NCBI GenBank assembly: GCA_038562165.1
Contig: JBCFAO010000007.1
Span: 41,284 to 105,283, forward strand
Length of the DNA stretch: 64,000 bases
Direction of reading: 5' to 3'
Source: WRMS01 sp038562165
GTDB lineage: Bacteria; Bacillota; Peptococcia; DRI-13; UBA5745
Shown: positions 42,106 to 51,688 of the stretch, piece after piece
Numbering within the stretch: position 1 is the stretch's first letter
Layout of the letters: each line of letters starts with the position of its first letter
Made by a program: the position numbers and the translations under genes
Notes under the pieces: generated by a model
Seen by the model: the letters and a program-made list of their open reading frames with translations, nothing else
Databases searched by the model: none
What the model was told of the DNA's origin: nothing

Positions 42106-42831
42106 TTACAGCAGGCTGGCGGCTGCCTCATCCAGCAAAACGGTGACGTCGGGATGAAGGGTTAAGAAACTGGCCGGCACTTCCGTGGTGACCACACGGT
42201 CGAAAAGTTTCTTGACTACAGGGGCTTTGTTTTCGCCGGTAATCAACAGCAGGATTGACCTGGCTTTCATGATAGTCCCCATGCCCATGGTCAGGGCCTG
42301 GGTGGGTACTTGTTCGATGCTTTCAAAAAAACGGGCGTTAGCTTCTATGGTACTGGCCGTCAGCCTTGTGAGATGGGTTGGCAATTGCAATTCCTCTGCC
42401 GGTTCATTAAAGCCGATATGGCCGTTGACGCCAATGCCCAGTACCTGGATATCCACGCCGCCGGCTTGATTCAGCATTGCCTCATAGGCGGCGCATTCCG
42501 CAACCGGATCTGCACACTCGCCATTGGGCAGATGGATGTTTTCCCGCTTAATATTGATGTGCGAGAAAAGATTATCCCGCATAAAATAATCATAGCTTTG
42601 ATCGTTGGCCTTTTTTATAGGATAGTATTCGTCCAGATTGAATGTACGGATCATTGAAAAGTCCAGGCCATCCCTTTTGTGCATCTCCACCAGCCTCTTG
42701 TACATGCCCACAGGTGTGGAGCCGGTGGCCAGACCCAAAACAGCCCGGGGGTTTGACTTGACAACCTTAGCTACCATGGCTGCCCCTAAAAGAGATACTT
42801 CGTCGTAATTTTCGCAAATAATTCTATCCAC
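42106..42831 (-). CDS. nagB: Glucosamine-6-phosphate deaminase
   Basis: Converts glucosamine-6-phosphate to fructose-6-phosphate and ammonia. The 241-residue protein has LGLATGSTPVGMYKRLVEMH, FNLDEYYPI, the sugar-isomerase signature GIGVNGHIGFNEPA with catalytic Asp/His/Glu region, and ALTMGMGTIMKARSILLLITG. I choose GTG at 42831, which gives the family-like N terminus MDRIICENYDEVS; the frame continues 16 codons farther upstream without a family match. A pair of nested palindromes lies upstream. No nagA is adjacent. Confidence 0.93.
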   Translation of the reverse strand: MDRIICENYDEVSLLGAAMVAKVVKSNPRAVLGLATGSTPVGMYKRLVEMHKRDGLDFSMIRTFNLDEYYPIKKANDQSYDYFMRDNLFSHINIKRENIHLPNGECADPVAECAAYEAMLNQAGGVDIQVLGIGVNGHIGFNEPAEELQLPTHLTRLTASTIEANARFFESIEQVPTQALTMGMGTIMKARSILLLITGENKAPVVKKLFDRVVTTEVPASFLTLHPDVTVLLDEAAASLL

Positions 42832-42862
42832 ATTTCCATCGCCCTTCTCTATAGCCTTTAAT

Positions 42863-42926
42863 AGAAAATATGTTAGCACAGCCGAAAATATTGGTCAATA
42901 TTTTCCGCGGCCAAGACATATTTTCT
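42863..42926. promoter_or_regulatory. Nested GAAAATAT palindromes upstream of nagB
   Basis: GAAAATATTG-GT-CAATATTTTC (42884-42905) is a perfect palindrome enclosed by a second pair, AGAAAATATGT (42863-42873) and ACATATTTTCT (42916-42926). Four copies of GAAAATAT in two orientations suggest an operator with two dimer sites. It lies about 30-95 bp upstream of the nagB start. The cognate regulator is not in the window. Confidence 0.65.
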
Positions 42927-43099
42927 GGCAGCAATAACACAGGGCAGCGGGCTCGGTTTAAAATGTGCAACCTTTGTGGAGGACAAAAGAAACTGCCGCA
43001 AATTGATATGCTCAAATGCGACAGCCCCTGGTCTTTAGGCAGAAACATAAAATTATCTATTTTGAGCTAACTGTCCTACTTTTACCAGCTTATTCACCT

Positions 43100-43762
43100 T
43101 TAAGCATCTACTTCGTTTTCTGCCGTTCCAGCCCAGCGATCTACTACCGGAGCTAACTTAGTGATAGTAGGAGCCATAACAGGACCCGTAGCGATCATGC
43201 CCAGAATAGTTCCGACGCCGATGACTCCGCCCATAAACCAGCCCAGCACTGTCATGATGACGTCACAGCCGACACGCTCCCACTTCAGGGGAATCTTTAG
43301 CCTCTCGGATACGATTTGGTTAAAGCCGTCGGTAGGACCGCAGCCCAAGCGGGCAGATTGGTAAATGCCCAGGCCTAGCCCCAGCGCCAAAACACCCAGC
43401 ACCAAGAAAACGGACCGTATTGCTACGCTAGGGTCATTGCCCATAATACTGTTAATCAGGGCAATAAACAGGTTATTAAAAGTACCTAGCAGAAAGGTGT
43501 AAATAATCGTTCCCAAATGAATCATTTTCCGGCCAAAAAACAATAAAAAAACAAAGAATGCGATGTTATAGATATTCATTGCCATACCAAAAGAACCGAG
43601 GCCCAGCTTACCCTGGAGGCCTTGAACCAGCACACTGACAGGGTCGCTGCCCAGCACCGCACAGATATATGCGGCGCAACCGAAACCGGCCACTACCGTG
43701 CCGGACAAAATCACCAGGCAACGGACAATGATATTCCGGGCAGTCCATACACGATGGGACAT
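43100..43762 (-). CDS. YczE-type integral membrane protein
   Basis: A 220-residue membrane protein with about five hydrophobic segments. The pattern AAYICAVLGSDPVSVLVQGL, RLGCGPTDGFNQIVSERL (both with the Gly-x-Asp/Gly-Pro turn) and GVIGVGTILGMIATGP matches the YczE/YitT-like family. Transport is suspected for the family but no substrate is established. It follows the isochorismatase-like gene by about 80 bases on the same strand and may be part of the PucR-controlled unit. Confidence 0.8.
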   Translation of the reverse strand: MSHRVWTARNIIVRCLVILSGTVVAGFGCAAYICAVLGSDPVSVLVQGLQGKLGLGSFGMAMNIYNIAFFVFLLFFGRKMIHLGTIIYTFLLGTFNNLFIALINSIMGNDPSVAIRSVFLVLGVLALGLGLGIYQSARLGCGPTDGFNQIVSERLKIPLKWERVGCDVIMTVLGWFMGGVIGVGTILGMIATGPVMAPTITKLAPVVDRWAGTAENEVDA

Positions 43763-43842
43763 GTATTTTCCCCTCCTTTACGTTTGCCGGGAGCAGAAAA
43801 AATATGCACCCGGCAATTGATCACATTCCAGGCTGAGTTCTT

Positions 43843-44520
43843 TTACTTTTGACTCTTCCACTCGTTAAGCAAAGCAGCGGAATCCACTACCAGGCCCAGA
43901 TGCAGGGAGATCATTTGCAGCGTAGGCAACTCCAGATGTTCGGAGCCGCGGGTCAGATCCTGGGGCACAACTACGCGGAAATCCCGGTTAGCAGCGTCAA
44001 AGGCAGTATTGACTACGCAGCAGTCAGTCATGCAGCCTGTCAAAATGACCCGGCGAATGCCCAGATTGCGCAGGAGCAGCTCCAAATCGGTAGGATAGAA
44101 TCCGGATAAGCGTTTTTTGGTGGTAACCATGTAATCCCCATCTTGAACATCGATAGACATCTTATTCCAACGGCTGCCCTCAATGGCGTGCTCGGCAATA
44201 TTGGGGATTTCGCCCACAGTCACAGGGAAAACCATACGCCAAGCGGAAGGATACAGCTTTTCGTCTGCTCCACCCTTACGAAGAACGGAACAAATATGAA
44301 TTATAGGCAGGTTCAGAGCCCGGGCCTCACTCATGAACCGGTTCAACGGTTCGACTATCTCACGGCCACGGGGAGAGGGGCAAGGACACTCAGGATCCAA
44401 AGACAGGTGTCCTTCATGCATGTCTATAGTGATAACAGCGGTGTCACGACGGTCTAGAAATACCTTCTTCAGTTCCTCCGGGACTTCTTTTTGCACGTTG
44501 TTAAAATATGCTTTCATCAT
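43843..44520 (-). CDS. Isochorismatase-like cysteine hydrolase
   Basis: A 225-residue alpha/beta hydrolase of the isochorismatase/nicotinamidase family. The catalytic Asp is in VITIDMHEGHLS, a Lys in VTTKKRLSGFYPTDLELLLR, and the nucleophilic Cys in VILTGCMTDCCVVNTAFDAA. The family includes N-carbamoylsarcosine amidase, ureidoacrylate hydrolase and nicotinamidase; I cannot choose among them. The neighbouring PucR regulator, a type often tied to purine or pyrimidine breakdown, makes an amide of nitrogen metabolism plausible (inference). Confidence 0.88.
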   Translation of the reverse strand: MMKAYFNNVQKEVPEELKKVFLDRRDTAVITIDMHEGHLSLDPECPCPSPRGREIVEPLNRFMSEARALNLPIIHICSVLRKGGADEKLYPSAWRMVFPVTVGEIPNIAEHAIEGSRWNKMSIDVQDGDYMVTTKKRLSGFYPTDLELLLRNLGIRRVILTGCMTDCCVVNTAFDAANRDFRVVVPQDLTRGSEHLELPTLQMISLHLGLVVDSAALLNEWKSQK

Positions 44521-44701
44521 TGTTCCCCCTTCTTCTTATCTGGCATATTTTGTTAACCCAGGCTATGATATCATAGGGGAACATTGCTTGTAATCGTATA
44601 TAATGAACAAAAAAAATTGTTATTTTTTGTGCAAGCTTGCTGTATTGCCTATTCATGTGGCTTCTATCTGCTGGAGCACACCCTTGAGATTTTTTTGCAG
44701 A

Positions 44702-45886
44702 TTATTTTTTGCAGTAGCGGTATATTTTTAAGCAATTATAAAGCTCGTTGCGGTCTTCTGCTTCCTCCAGGCTAGTACCCAAAAGCTCCTGAATTCTAGT
44801 AAGACGATAAGCCAGGCTGTTCCGGTGGATCTGCAGCTTTTGAGCAGTCTGTGCGGCATTGCAATTCGTCTGCAGGTACATCTCTAATGTGGGCAGGAGG
44901 CTTTTGTTGTTTTTTTGTTCATATTCTAAAAGGGGGCGAAGCCGATACTCCGTAAACCGAATAATTTGCTCCTGATTCGGCACATCCATCAAAAGCTGAT
45001 AGATGCCCAGCTCGGAAAAACAAATCACCTTACGGGATTCCCGGCACATAGCGGAGGCTTTTTTAGCTTCTTGCAAACTGCGATAAAATTGCAGAGGCTC
45101 ACTGTAAATCCGCCCAATAGCAAAATGAACCTCCAATCCCGGATACCAACTGTCAATGTCGCAACACAGGCGGGAGGCCAGCTGAACGAGGGAACCAGCC
45201 TGCTCCGGCTCTATTGGGATCAAAAAGAAGGTGCTTTTGTAGCGGTTTAGATACATCGTCTTGGGGAATTTAGCCTTTAGCTCCTGCACCAACATGTCGG
45301 CACTCTGCTGCCGGGAAACGGCTCCACCCAGGGAAGAATGGGCTTTCGGGCAGATTTCTGCATATTCCGCCAATACTACTACATGATTACCTGCCAGCCG
45401 CTGCTTCTTAATAAAGGCCTGCAACGCATCTGACGGCGTATTTCCGTCCAGAAACAACAGCTCTTCCAAAAGAGAGTTCACGGCCTCCTCCTGATGCCTC
45501 TCCATGAGCAGGAAGCTGGAAATATCCCGGATGATATTGGCGATCCGAATCTCCCAGTGAGCCGTAAATACCGGGAAGTTTAACTTTTCTGCATAGGCTA
45601 ATGTTTCCGGAAAAACGCTGGGAATACGTTCAGGGGAAAGAAGAATCACCAGGCAACCGGCATTGCCTTCCGCTGCCTGATTCAAGATGCTGTTGAGAAA
45701 TGCATAGGTGCAGTCTAAGCCAATGCCTGTCATCAGGATAACATCACCTCCTACCAACCATTCCCGGATGTCGGGGGTCTGAGCGATATTGGGCCAAGAA
45801 ATTTTGCGGTAAAGCCCCTTATATCCGGCAACTAAAGTGATATCCTGAAAGGATTCCAGGCTGATCAAATCTCTTACACAGGCCAT
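44702..45886 (-). CDS. PucR-family transcriptional regulator
   Basis: A 394-residue regulator. The N-terminal PucR domain (CVRDLISLESFQDITLVAGYKG; EWLVGGDVILMTGIGL) is followed by a GGDEF-like middle region and a C-terminal PucR-type helix-turn-helix (TLEMYLQTNCNAAQTAQKL, then IHRNSLAYRLTRIQELLG). It is transcribed toward the isochorismatase and YczE genes, which it may control. Its promoter region 45887-45980 contains no obvious palindrome. Confidence 0.93.
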   Translation of the reverse strand: MACVRDLISLESFQDITLVAGYKGLYRKISWPNIAQTPDIREWLVGGDVILMTGIGLDCTYAFLNSILNQAAEGNAGCLVILLSPERIPSVFPETLAYAEKLNFPVFTAHWEIRIANIIRDISSFLLMERHQEEAVNSLLEELLFLDGNTPSDALQAFIKKQRLAGNHVVVLAEYAEICPKAHSSLGGAVSRQQSADMLVQELKAKFPKTMYLNRYKSTFFLIPIEPEQAGSLVQLASRLCCDIDSWYPGLEVHFAIGRIYSEPLQFYRSLQEAKKASAMCRESRKVICFSELGIYQLLMDVPNQEQIIRFTEYRLRPLLEYEQKNNKSLLPTLEMYLQTNCNAAQTAQKLQIHRNSLAYRLTRIQELLGTSLEEAEDRNELYNCLKIYRYCKK

Positions 45887-45987
45887 GAAAAAACTCCTTT
45901 CTTAGGAAACAACTGTCGGGCATTTCACCTCTATTAAATCTCATATCATTACAATTGGCAAGCATGTAGTATAACAGATACAAAATG

Positions 45988-46030
45988 AAAGACCACCCGT
46001 TATTTAAATAAATAACAAAGGTGGTCTTTC
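45988..46030. terminator. Hairpin terminator of the por operon
   Basis: AAAGACCACC pairs with GGTGGTCTTT, with an inner GTTATTT/AAATAAC stem. It lies 36 bases after the porB stop and upstream of the PucR gene. Confidence 0.82.
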
Positions 46031-46066
46031 TCACGAAACAAGTCTTGGTCTATTGCTTATTTTAGC

Positions 46067-46996
46067 TTATTGAGCCCGTTTTAACAGCAGCTCCCAGCGG
46101 TGGTCAACTTCCTTCTGAATGTCGGCGATTAAGTGTTCGTTGCCTTTCTTGAACAGATGCTTAAACCGGCCTTGGGTCTTCAGGAAATCTTCGATGGGCC
46201 GCTTGTTTTTCGGCTGGTAATTGATCTTCCAAACATCGTTTTCTACTTCAAACAAGGGCCAGAAGCAAGTCTCTACTGCCATTTTGCAGATCTCGGCAAT
46301 ATCCTCGGCCTCATAGCGCCAGCCTCTGGGGCAGGGAGCCAGGACGTTGAGGAAAGCGGCGCCGGGGGTATAGAGAGCTTTTTCGGACTTCTCATGGAGA
46401 TCCTTCAGGTTGCCGATAAAAGTGGTCTGTGCCACATAAGGCACATGGTGAGCAGCAATGACTTCAGCCAGATCCTTGCGGTTCTGGGTTTTGCCGCTGC
46501 TGGCTTTACCGGTGGCGCTGGTGGTGGTGTCGGCATAAAGAGGGGTAGCAGAAGACCGCTGAATACCGGTATTCATGTAAGCCTCGTTGTCGTAGCAGAC
46601 ATAAACCATGTCATGGTTTCTTTCCATGGCGCCGGACAGGGACTGGAAGCCGATGTCGTAAGTACCGCCGTCGCCGCCGAAGGCGATGAACTTGTAGTTT
46701 TCCGGTACTTTGCCCTTGGCAGCCAAGGATTTGTGGGCTGCCTCAACACCGCTGATGGTGGCGGCAGCATTTTCGAAAGCATTGTGAATGAAGGAATCCT
46801 TCCAGGATGTATAAGGATACATACAGGTGGAAACTTCCAGACAGCAGGTAGCGCTGCAAATAACAGCTTTATCTTCAGGTTTGATTGCCCGCAGCACGCC
46901 TCTTACGGCGATAGGAGCACCACAGCCGGCACACATCCGGTGACCGGATGCTAAACGGTCCGGCCGTTCCATAACTTCTTTAAAATTATATGCCAT
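46067..46996 (-). CDS. porB: Pyruvate:ferredoxin oxidoreductase, beta subunit
   Basis: TPP-binding subunit of a four-subunit 2-oxoacid:ferredoxin oxidoreductase. CAGCGAPIAV near residue 20 and CSATCCLEVSTC supply cluster-type cysteines; the TPP motif is FGGDGGTYDIGFQSLSGA and NEAYMNTGIQRSS is typical of pyruvate enzymes. The last third covers LAPCPRGWRYEAED. ATG at 46996 has AGGAGG nine bases upstream; the ATG at 47002 is too close to it. Last gene of porCDAB. Confidence 0.94.
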   Translation of the reverse strand: MAYNFKEVMERPDRLASGHRMCAGCGAPIAVRGVLRAIKPEDKAVICSATCCLEVSTCMYPYTSWKDSFIHNAFENAAATISGVEAAHKSLAAKGKVPENYKFIAFGGDGGTYDIGFQSLSGAMERNHDMVYVCYDNEAYMNTGIQRSSATPLYADTTTSATGKASSGKTQNRKDLAEVIAAHHVPYVAQTTFIGNLKDLHEKSEKALYTPGAAFLNVLAPCPRGWRYEAEDIAEICKMAVETCFWPLFEVENDVWKINYQPKNKRPIEDFLKTQGRFKHLFKKGNEHLIADIQKEVDHRWELLLKRAQ

Positions 46997-47009
46997 GTTC
47001 ATCCACCTC

Positions 47010-48191
47010 CTAATCTCTGAGGGCCAGATACTGGTAATGTTCCGGAGACTTGCCGGTCTTTACCATCTCTGCCAGTTTATCATAGACGCTCTTCAGATCG
47101 TCTACTTTGACGTCCCGGCCGCCGATACCGTAAATGTAATTGGTCACCAGAACATCGCCCAGCTTGCCAAACATAGCGGCTTTCACCTCGGCGCCCATGG
47201 GGCCGCCGTTGGCGCTGAAGCTCTCGGTTTTGTCCATGATAGCCACAGCCTTTACCCCTTTGAGGGCGGCAACAATTTCCTCGGCGGGGAAGGGACGGAA
47301 TACCCGGACCTTGATGACGCCGGCTTTAATTCCGGCAGCTCTCAGCTCGTCGCAGGCTTCTTTAGCCGTACCGGCAGAGGAGCCGATGATGATCATGGCC
47401 AGTTCTGCATCTTCCATGCAGTATTCTTCGATCATGCCGTATTTGCGGCCGGTCATGGCCTCAAATTCCTTGGCCACTTCCAGAATGGCTGCCCGGGCAT
47501 TTTCCATAGCTACGGCCTGGGCCTTTTTATGCTCCATGTAGTACTGGGGAATATCGTAGGGGCCCACAGCCAGAGTCTGATCAGGATTCAGCAGGTAATG
47601 CTCCGGTTTGTACTCGCCCATGAAGGCTTTAACCTTTTCGGTCTCGATGAGCTCCATCCGCTCTACGGCGTGGGAGGTGATGAAACCGTCCTGGCAGCAC
47701 ATTACCGGCAACTGCACCGCGGGATGCTCGCCGATCTTCATGCACTGGAAGAAGTTGTCGTAAGCTTCCTGGGCATTCTCGGCGTAAATCTGCAGCCAGC
47801 CGCTGTCCCGGGCGCCCATGGAATCGGAATGGTCGTTGTTGATGTTGATGGGGCCGGAAAGAGCCCGGTTGACCACTGCCATGGTGATGGGCAGACGGTT
47901 GGAAGCAGCCACGTAAAGCATCTCAAACATGAGAGCCAGGCCGCAGGAGGAAGTAGCCGTAACGGTTCTGCCGCCGGCAGACTGGGAACCGATGCAGGCC
48001 GACATAGCGCTGTGCTCGGATTCCACCGGTACAAATACGGTATCCATCTCGCCATTGGCAATAAACTGGGAGATGAACTGGGGAATCTCTGTGGACGGTG
48101 TGATGGGAAAAGCCGGCATCACATCGGGATTAATTTGTTTAATAGCAATGGATACTGCTTCATTGCCTGACAATCTGTCTTGGATAGCCAT
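47010..48191 (-). CDS. porA: Pyruvate:ferredoxin oxidoreductase, alpha subunit
   Basis: Alpha subunit of about 393 residues, carrying the substrate-binding pyrimidine-fold domains. Seen are LSGNEAVSIAIKQINPDVMPAFP in part, PITPSTEIPQFISQF, FVPVESEHSAMSACIG, ALMFEMLYVAASNRLPI and the late VRVFRPFPAEEIVAAL and FSANGGPMG. ATG at 48191 has TAGGAGG upstream; a farther start would overlap porD. Confidence 0.95.
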   Translation of the reverse strand: MAIQDRLSGNEAVSIAIKQINPDVMPAFPITPSTEIPQFISQFIANGEMDTVFVPVESEHSAMSACIGSQSAGGRTVTATSSCGLALMFEMLYVAASNRLPITMAVVNRALSGPININNDHSDSMGARDSGWLQIYAENAQEAYDNFFQCMKIGEHPAVQLPVMCCQDGFITSHAVERMELIETEKVKAFMGEYKPEHYLLNPDQTLAVGPYDIPQYYMEHKKAQAVAMENARAAILEVAKEFEAMTGRKYGMIEEYCMEDAELAMIIIGSSAGTAKEACDELRAAGIKAGVIKVRVFRPFPAEEIVAALKGVKAVAIMDKTESFSANGGPMGAEVKAAMFGKLGDVLVTNYIYGIGGRDVKVDDLKSVYDKLAEMVKTGKSPEHYQYLALRD

Positions 48192-48201
48192 GTGAACCCT
48201 C

Positions 48202-48513
48202 CTATTCTTCTTCGCCGCCAAAGACTATAGCGTCAAAGGGGCAAACCTTTGCACAAATGCCGCAGCCTTTGCAGTGATCGTAGTCAAATTCCAGGCGCTT
48301 ACCATCTTTCACCGGGATGGAGCTGTCGGGACACATAGGAGCGCACAGCAGGCACTGCTTGCATTTGTCCCAAACCATTTTAGGGGTGATGGTTCTCCAG
48401 TCGCCGGTTTTGAATTCGACGGAATTGCCGGAAGCAAAGATCATACCGCCGGGGGTCAGATCCTGCCATTTATTTTCAATGGTGATATTTTTCATCTTAT
48501 TTTGATCCGTCAT
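48202..48513 (-). CDS. porD: Pyruvate:ferredoxin oxidoreductase, delta (ferredoxin) subunit
   Basis: A 103-residue subunit with two [4Fe-4S] motifs, CKQCLLCAPMCP and CKGCGICAKVCP, that pass electrons from the TPP centre to ferredoxin. It overlaps the end of porC by 17 bases and is followed by porA after ten bases. The gene order gamma-delta-alpha-beta matches the four-subunit type. Confidence 0.94.
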   Translation of the reverse strand: MTDQNKMKNITIENKWQDLTPGGMIFASGNSVEFKTGDWRTITPKMVWDKCKQCLLCAPMCPDSSIPVKDGKRLEFDYDHCKGCGICAKVCPFDAIVFGGEEE

Positions 48514-49087
48514 AAACCTTTACCTCCTCCAGGGCCATGCTCAAGGCCTTCATATTGCCTTCCACAACTTCCGGCTTCGTTGCAAACTTATGCTTGAAGG
48601 AAGCTTGCATATTATCCAGGAAAAGCTGCTCGTCCATAACGCCGCTGGCCCGTACTACCGCTGCCAGCATAGGGGTATTGGGGATATTTTTGCCGATGGT
48701 AGCTAAAGAAACCTTCTTGGCGTCCAGGGTGTAGACCTTGCCCTTATATCCATTGAGCTTAGGCAGAATCTCCTCGGGACTTTTGGCTGTATTGATAACG
48801 ATGGCCCCTTCCGGTTTCAAGCCGGCAGTGACATTGACGGAGTCCAGTAAGGTCTCGTCCACCACCGCCACAAAGTCAGGTTCATAAATGTTGGAATGAA
48901 CCCGAAGCGGCTCGTTGCTTAAACGGTTGTAAGCGGTGATCGGCGCCCCCATTCTCTCCGGACCGTACTCAGGAAAGCCCTGAATATACATGCCGGTGCT
49001 GAAGGCTACGTCGGCCAGCAATAAAGAAGCAGTCTTAGCCCCTTGGCCGCCTCTGCCGTGCCAACGTATTTCAGTCAGTTTTTTCAT
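48497..49087 (-). CDS. porC: Pyruvate:ferredoxin oxidoreductase, gamma subunit
   Basis: Gamma subunit of 196 residues, first gene of the operon. EIRWHGRGGQGAKTASLLLAD is the family N terminus, followed by FPEYGPERMGAPITAYNRLS and DETLLDSVNVTAGLKPEGAI. The ATG at 49087 has GAGAGGGG upstream; a longer frame from 49129 lacks support. Confidence 0.94.
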   Translation of the reverse strand: MKKLTEIRWHGRGGQGAKTASLLLADVAFSTGMYIQGFPEYGPERMGAPITAYNRLSNEPLRVHSNIYEPDFVAVVDETLLDSVNVTAGLKPEGAIVINTAKSPEEILPKLNGYKGKVYTLDAKKVSLATIGKNIPNTPMLAAVVRASGVMDEQLFLDNMQASFKHKFATKPEVVEGNMKALSMALEEVKVYDGSK

Positions 49088-49147
49088 GCATATAACCCCT
49101 CTCTTATTAAAATTAATACCTAATAACAAGCATTCATTACAGTCTAG

Positions 49148-49177
49148 ATTATATCATGGCCCCAAAGCAATATGCAA
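49148..49177 (-). promoter_or_regulatory. Probable sigma-A promoter of the por operon
   Basis: On the minus strand TTGCAT (49172-49177) and TATAAT (49148-49153) are 18 bases apart, and the gene starts about 60 bases downstream. Confidence 0.6.
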
Positions 49178-49317
49178 GCAATTGGCGAAAAAATACACAA
49201 GGGAAAAACGTATATATTACCTGCCTTTTTTAAACCATGCCTTACGCGGATAAAAAAGAGATAAAAGAATTTTCAGGCAACATTTATCTACTTTGTGATT
49301 TTTTTCATAAGCTGTTA

Positions 49318-49893
49318 TTAAATTTCCTGTCCTGCTTTAAAAGCGGCCAGATTCATGGCTAAAAGCTTCGGTTTCAGGCTCTCTTCCAAAGCCTCGGTCC
49401 AATACTCTTTCGGGAACGACAGCTCATTGGCCAATATGCCTAAAAGCACCACATTGGCTGCCCGGGCGTCGCCCTTCTCCCTGCCTATGGCAGAAGCATT
49501 AATAGCTTTGACCCGTATGCCTCTGCCGGTCATCTCTTCCACAGGCCCTTCAGGATACTGAGCAGCGCCGGTGATTACCGGCATGGGCAGCATCTGCTGT
49601 TGGTTAACGATCATCAGCCCTTCCTTCTTCAAAAAAGGCAGGTAGCGCAGGGCCTCCAGTTCTTCAAAAGCTATAATAATATCGGCGGTGCCTTTGGCCA
49701 CCAGGGGAGAATAGACCTTCTCGCCAAAACGCACATGGGTAACTACGCTGCCGCCTCTTTGAGACATACCGTGGATTTCCGATTGTTTGACGTCCAAGCC
49801 GGCCTTCATGGCCACCAGGCCCAGGATCTTGCTGGCCAGCACCGTACCCTGGCCGCCGACGCCGGCAATCAATATGCTTGCATTTTTACTCAT
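49318..49893 (-). CDS. iorB: Indolepyruvate:ferredoxin oxidoreductase, beta subunit
   Basis: The smaller subunit, 191 residues, with GVGGQGTVLASKILG and SEIHGMSQRGGSVVTHVRFGEKV in the usual places and the short C-terminal helix YWTEALEESLKPK. It oxidises aryl pyruvates together with IorA in aromatic amino acid breakdown. ATG at 49893 has GGAGG upstream and overlaps iorA by eight bases. Confidence 0.95.
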   Translation of the reverse strand: MSKNASILIAGVGGQGTVLASKILGLVAMKAGLDVKQSEIHGMSQRGGSVVTHVRFGEKVYSPLVAKGTADIIIAFEELEALRYLPFLKKEGLMIVNQQQMLPMPVITGAAQYPEGPVEEMTGRGIRVKAINASAIGREKGDARAANVVLLGILANELSFPKEYWTEALEESLKPKLLAMNLAAFKAGQEI

Positions 49894-51688
49894 TGGTTTT
49901 TGCCTCCTCACCGGCTTTTTGGCTGGCGGCTTTAATGGCCTTCGTGGGACAAACCCGGGGACAAAGACCGCAGCCCACACAGACCAAAGGATCAATTTTG
50001 GCTTTGCCTTCCGTCACCGACAAGGCGGGACAGCCCAGTTTCAGGCAGGCTTTGCAGCCGATGCACTTTTCCTGATCCACATAAAAAGGCGGATTTTTTA
50101 GCCGGATATGCAAAGCGCAGGGCCGGCGGGCAATAATCACGGAAACCTCCGGAGCCGCCAGCTCTTCCTTTAATACTTCCCGGCAGGTTTTTAAATCGAA
50201 GGGATCCACTACCCGAATCCGGCGGATGCCGATGCTTTCCACCAGCTTGGCAATATCGATGGCCGGCGACGCCATACCCCTGATGTCTTTGCCGGAACCG
50301 GGATTGTCCTGATGGCCTGTCATAGCGGTGATGCTGTTATCCAGGACGATGATGGTGGAGCGGCCCTGATTGTAAACGATATCAATAAGGCCGGTGATGC
50401 CGGAATGGAAAAAGGTAGAGTCGCCGATGACGGCTACGCATTTCTCGGCAAATTCATCTCCCCGGGCCAACTCCATGCCGAAGGCTCCGGTAATGGAGGC
50501 CCCCATGCAAACGGTGGTATCCAGGCAGCCAAAAGGCGGCGCCGAGCCTAAAGCGTAGCAGCCGATGTCCCCGGATACATGAAGATTCATGGCTTTTAAA
50601 GTGTAGAACATCCCTCTGTGGGAGCAACCGGGGCACAAAATCGGCGGCCGCATAGGCAGCTTTTGACCGGAAGCATATTCGGATTGGACGGCGGCAGCTA
50701 CCGGCACTGGCAGGCCGGCTTCAGCCAGCACAGTCCGCAGCACCTCTTCGCTGAGCTCCCCTTGGCGGGGGGTGATGTCCTTACCCCGGCAGCAAACACC
50801 CATGGCTTTAATCTGGGTTTCCAGCACCGGTTCCAGCTCTTCCACTACGATGACCTGGTCCACCGAGGCCGCAAAATCCTTGATCAATTTTTCATTCAGG
50901 GGCCAAAGCAGCCCCAGTTTAAGAAAAGAAGCCTCCGGCAATATTTCCTTCAAATACTGGTAGCTGATGCCGGCGGTAATGAAACCGATGCGGCCGGCGT
51001 CGCCGCTGCCTTTTTCTATGCGGTTGAGCTCTGTGGCGCCGGCAAATTCCGTCAAGGCCAGCCGCCGCTCCTCTACTACCTTATGGCGGCCCACCGCATT
51101 GGCCGGCGTCATCACGTATTTGGGAGGGTTTTTCTCATAATCCTTTACGACTATATCCGCCGGCTCTTCCAGGGCCACCAGGCCCTTGGAATGATTAACC
51201 CTCGTCGTAGTCCGCAGGATAACCGGCGTATCAAAGGTCTCGCTGATTTCATAAGCCTTCTTGGTAAAGGCCTTAGCTTCGGCGCTATCGCCGGGCTCCA
51301 ATACGGGGATTTTGGCCAGAAGGCCGTAATAGCGGTTGTCCTGTTCATTCTGGGAGCTGTGCATGGCCGGGTCGTCGGCAGAAACCAGTACCATGCCGCC
51401 GCCTACGCCGGTATAGCTAAAGGTCAGCAACGGGTCCGCCGCCACATTGACGCCTACATGCTTCATGGAAGCCAGCGATCTGGCTCCGGCTATGGAAGCG
51501 CCTACAGCCACTTCCATGGCCACTTTTTCATTAGGCGACCACTGGGCGTGAATCCGCTCATATTGACTAATATTTTCTAAAATTTCCGTACTGGGAGTGC
51601 CGGGGTAAGCCGCGGCAACTTTTACCCCTGCTTCATAAGCCCCCCGGGCAATGGCCTCATTGCCGGAAAGCAATTCATACTTTGTCAT
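49886..51688 (-). CDS. iorA: Indolepyruvate:ferredoxin oxidoreductase, alpha subunit
   Basis: A 600-residue subunit with the alpha and beta halves fused as typical for IorA: LLSGNEAIARGAYEAGVKVA and AAYPGTPSTEILENI at the N terminus, CPGCSHRGMFYTLKAMNLHV and DIGCYALGSAPPFGCLDTT for the TPP domain, and a C-terminal double ferredoxin CIGCKACLKLGCPA and CVGCGLCPRVCP. ATG at 51688 follows GGGAGG. It is transcribed before iorB. Confidence 0.96.
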   Translation of the reverse strand: MTKYELLSGNEAIARGAYEAGVKVAAAYPGTPSTEILENISQYERIHAQWSPNEKVAMEVAVGASIAGARSLASMKHVGVNVAADPLLTFSYTGVGGGMVLVSADDPAMHSSQNEQDNRYYGLLAKIPVLEPGDSAEAKAFTKKAYEISETFDTPVILRTTTRVNHSKGLVALEEPADIVVKDYEKNPPKYVMTPANAVGRHKVVEERRLALTEFAGATELNRIEKGSGDAGRIGFITAGISYQYLKEILPEASFLKLGLLWPLNEKLIKDFAASVDQVIVVEELEPVLETQIKAMGVCCRGKDITPRQGELSEEVLRTVLAEAGLPVPVAAAVQSEYASGQKLPMRPPILCPGCSHRGMFYTLKAMNLHVSGDIGCYALGSAPPFGCLDTTVCMGASITGAFGMELARGDEFAEKCVAVIGDSTFFHSGITGLIDIVYNQGRSTIIVLDNSITAMTGHQDNPGSGKDIRGMASPAIDIAKLVESIGIRRIRVVDPFDLKTCREVLKEELAAPEVSVIIARRPCALHIRLKNPPFYVDQEKCIGCKACLKLGCPALSVTEGKAKIDPLVCVGCGLCPRVCPTKAIKAASQKAGEEAKTNE

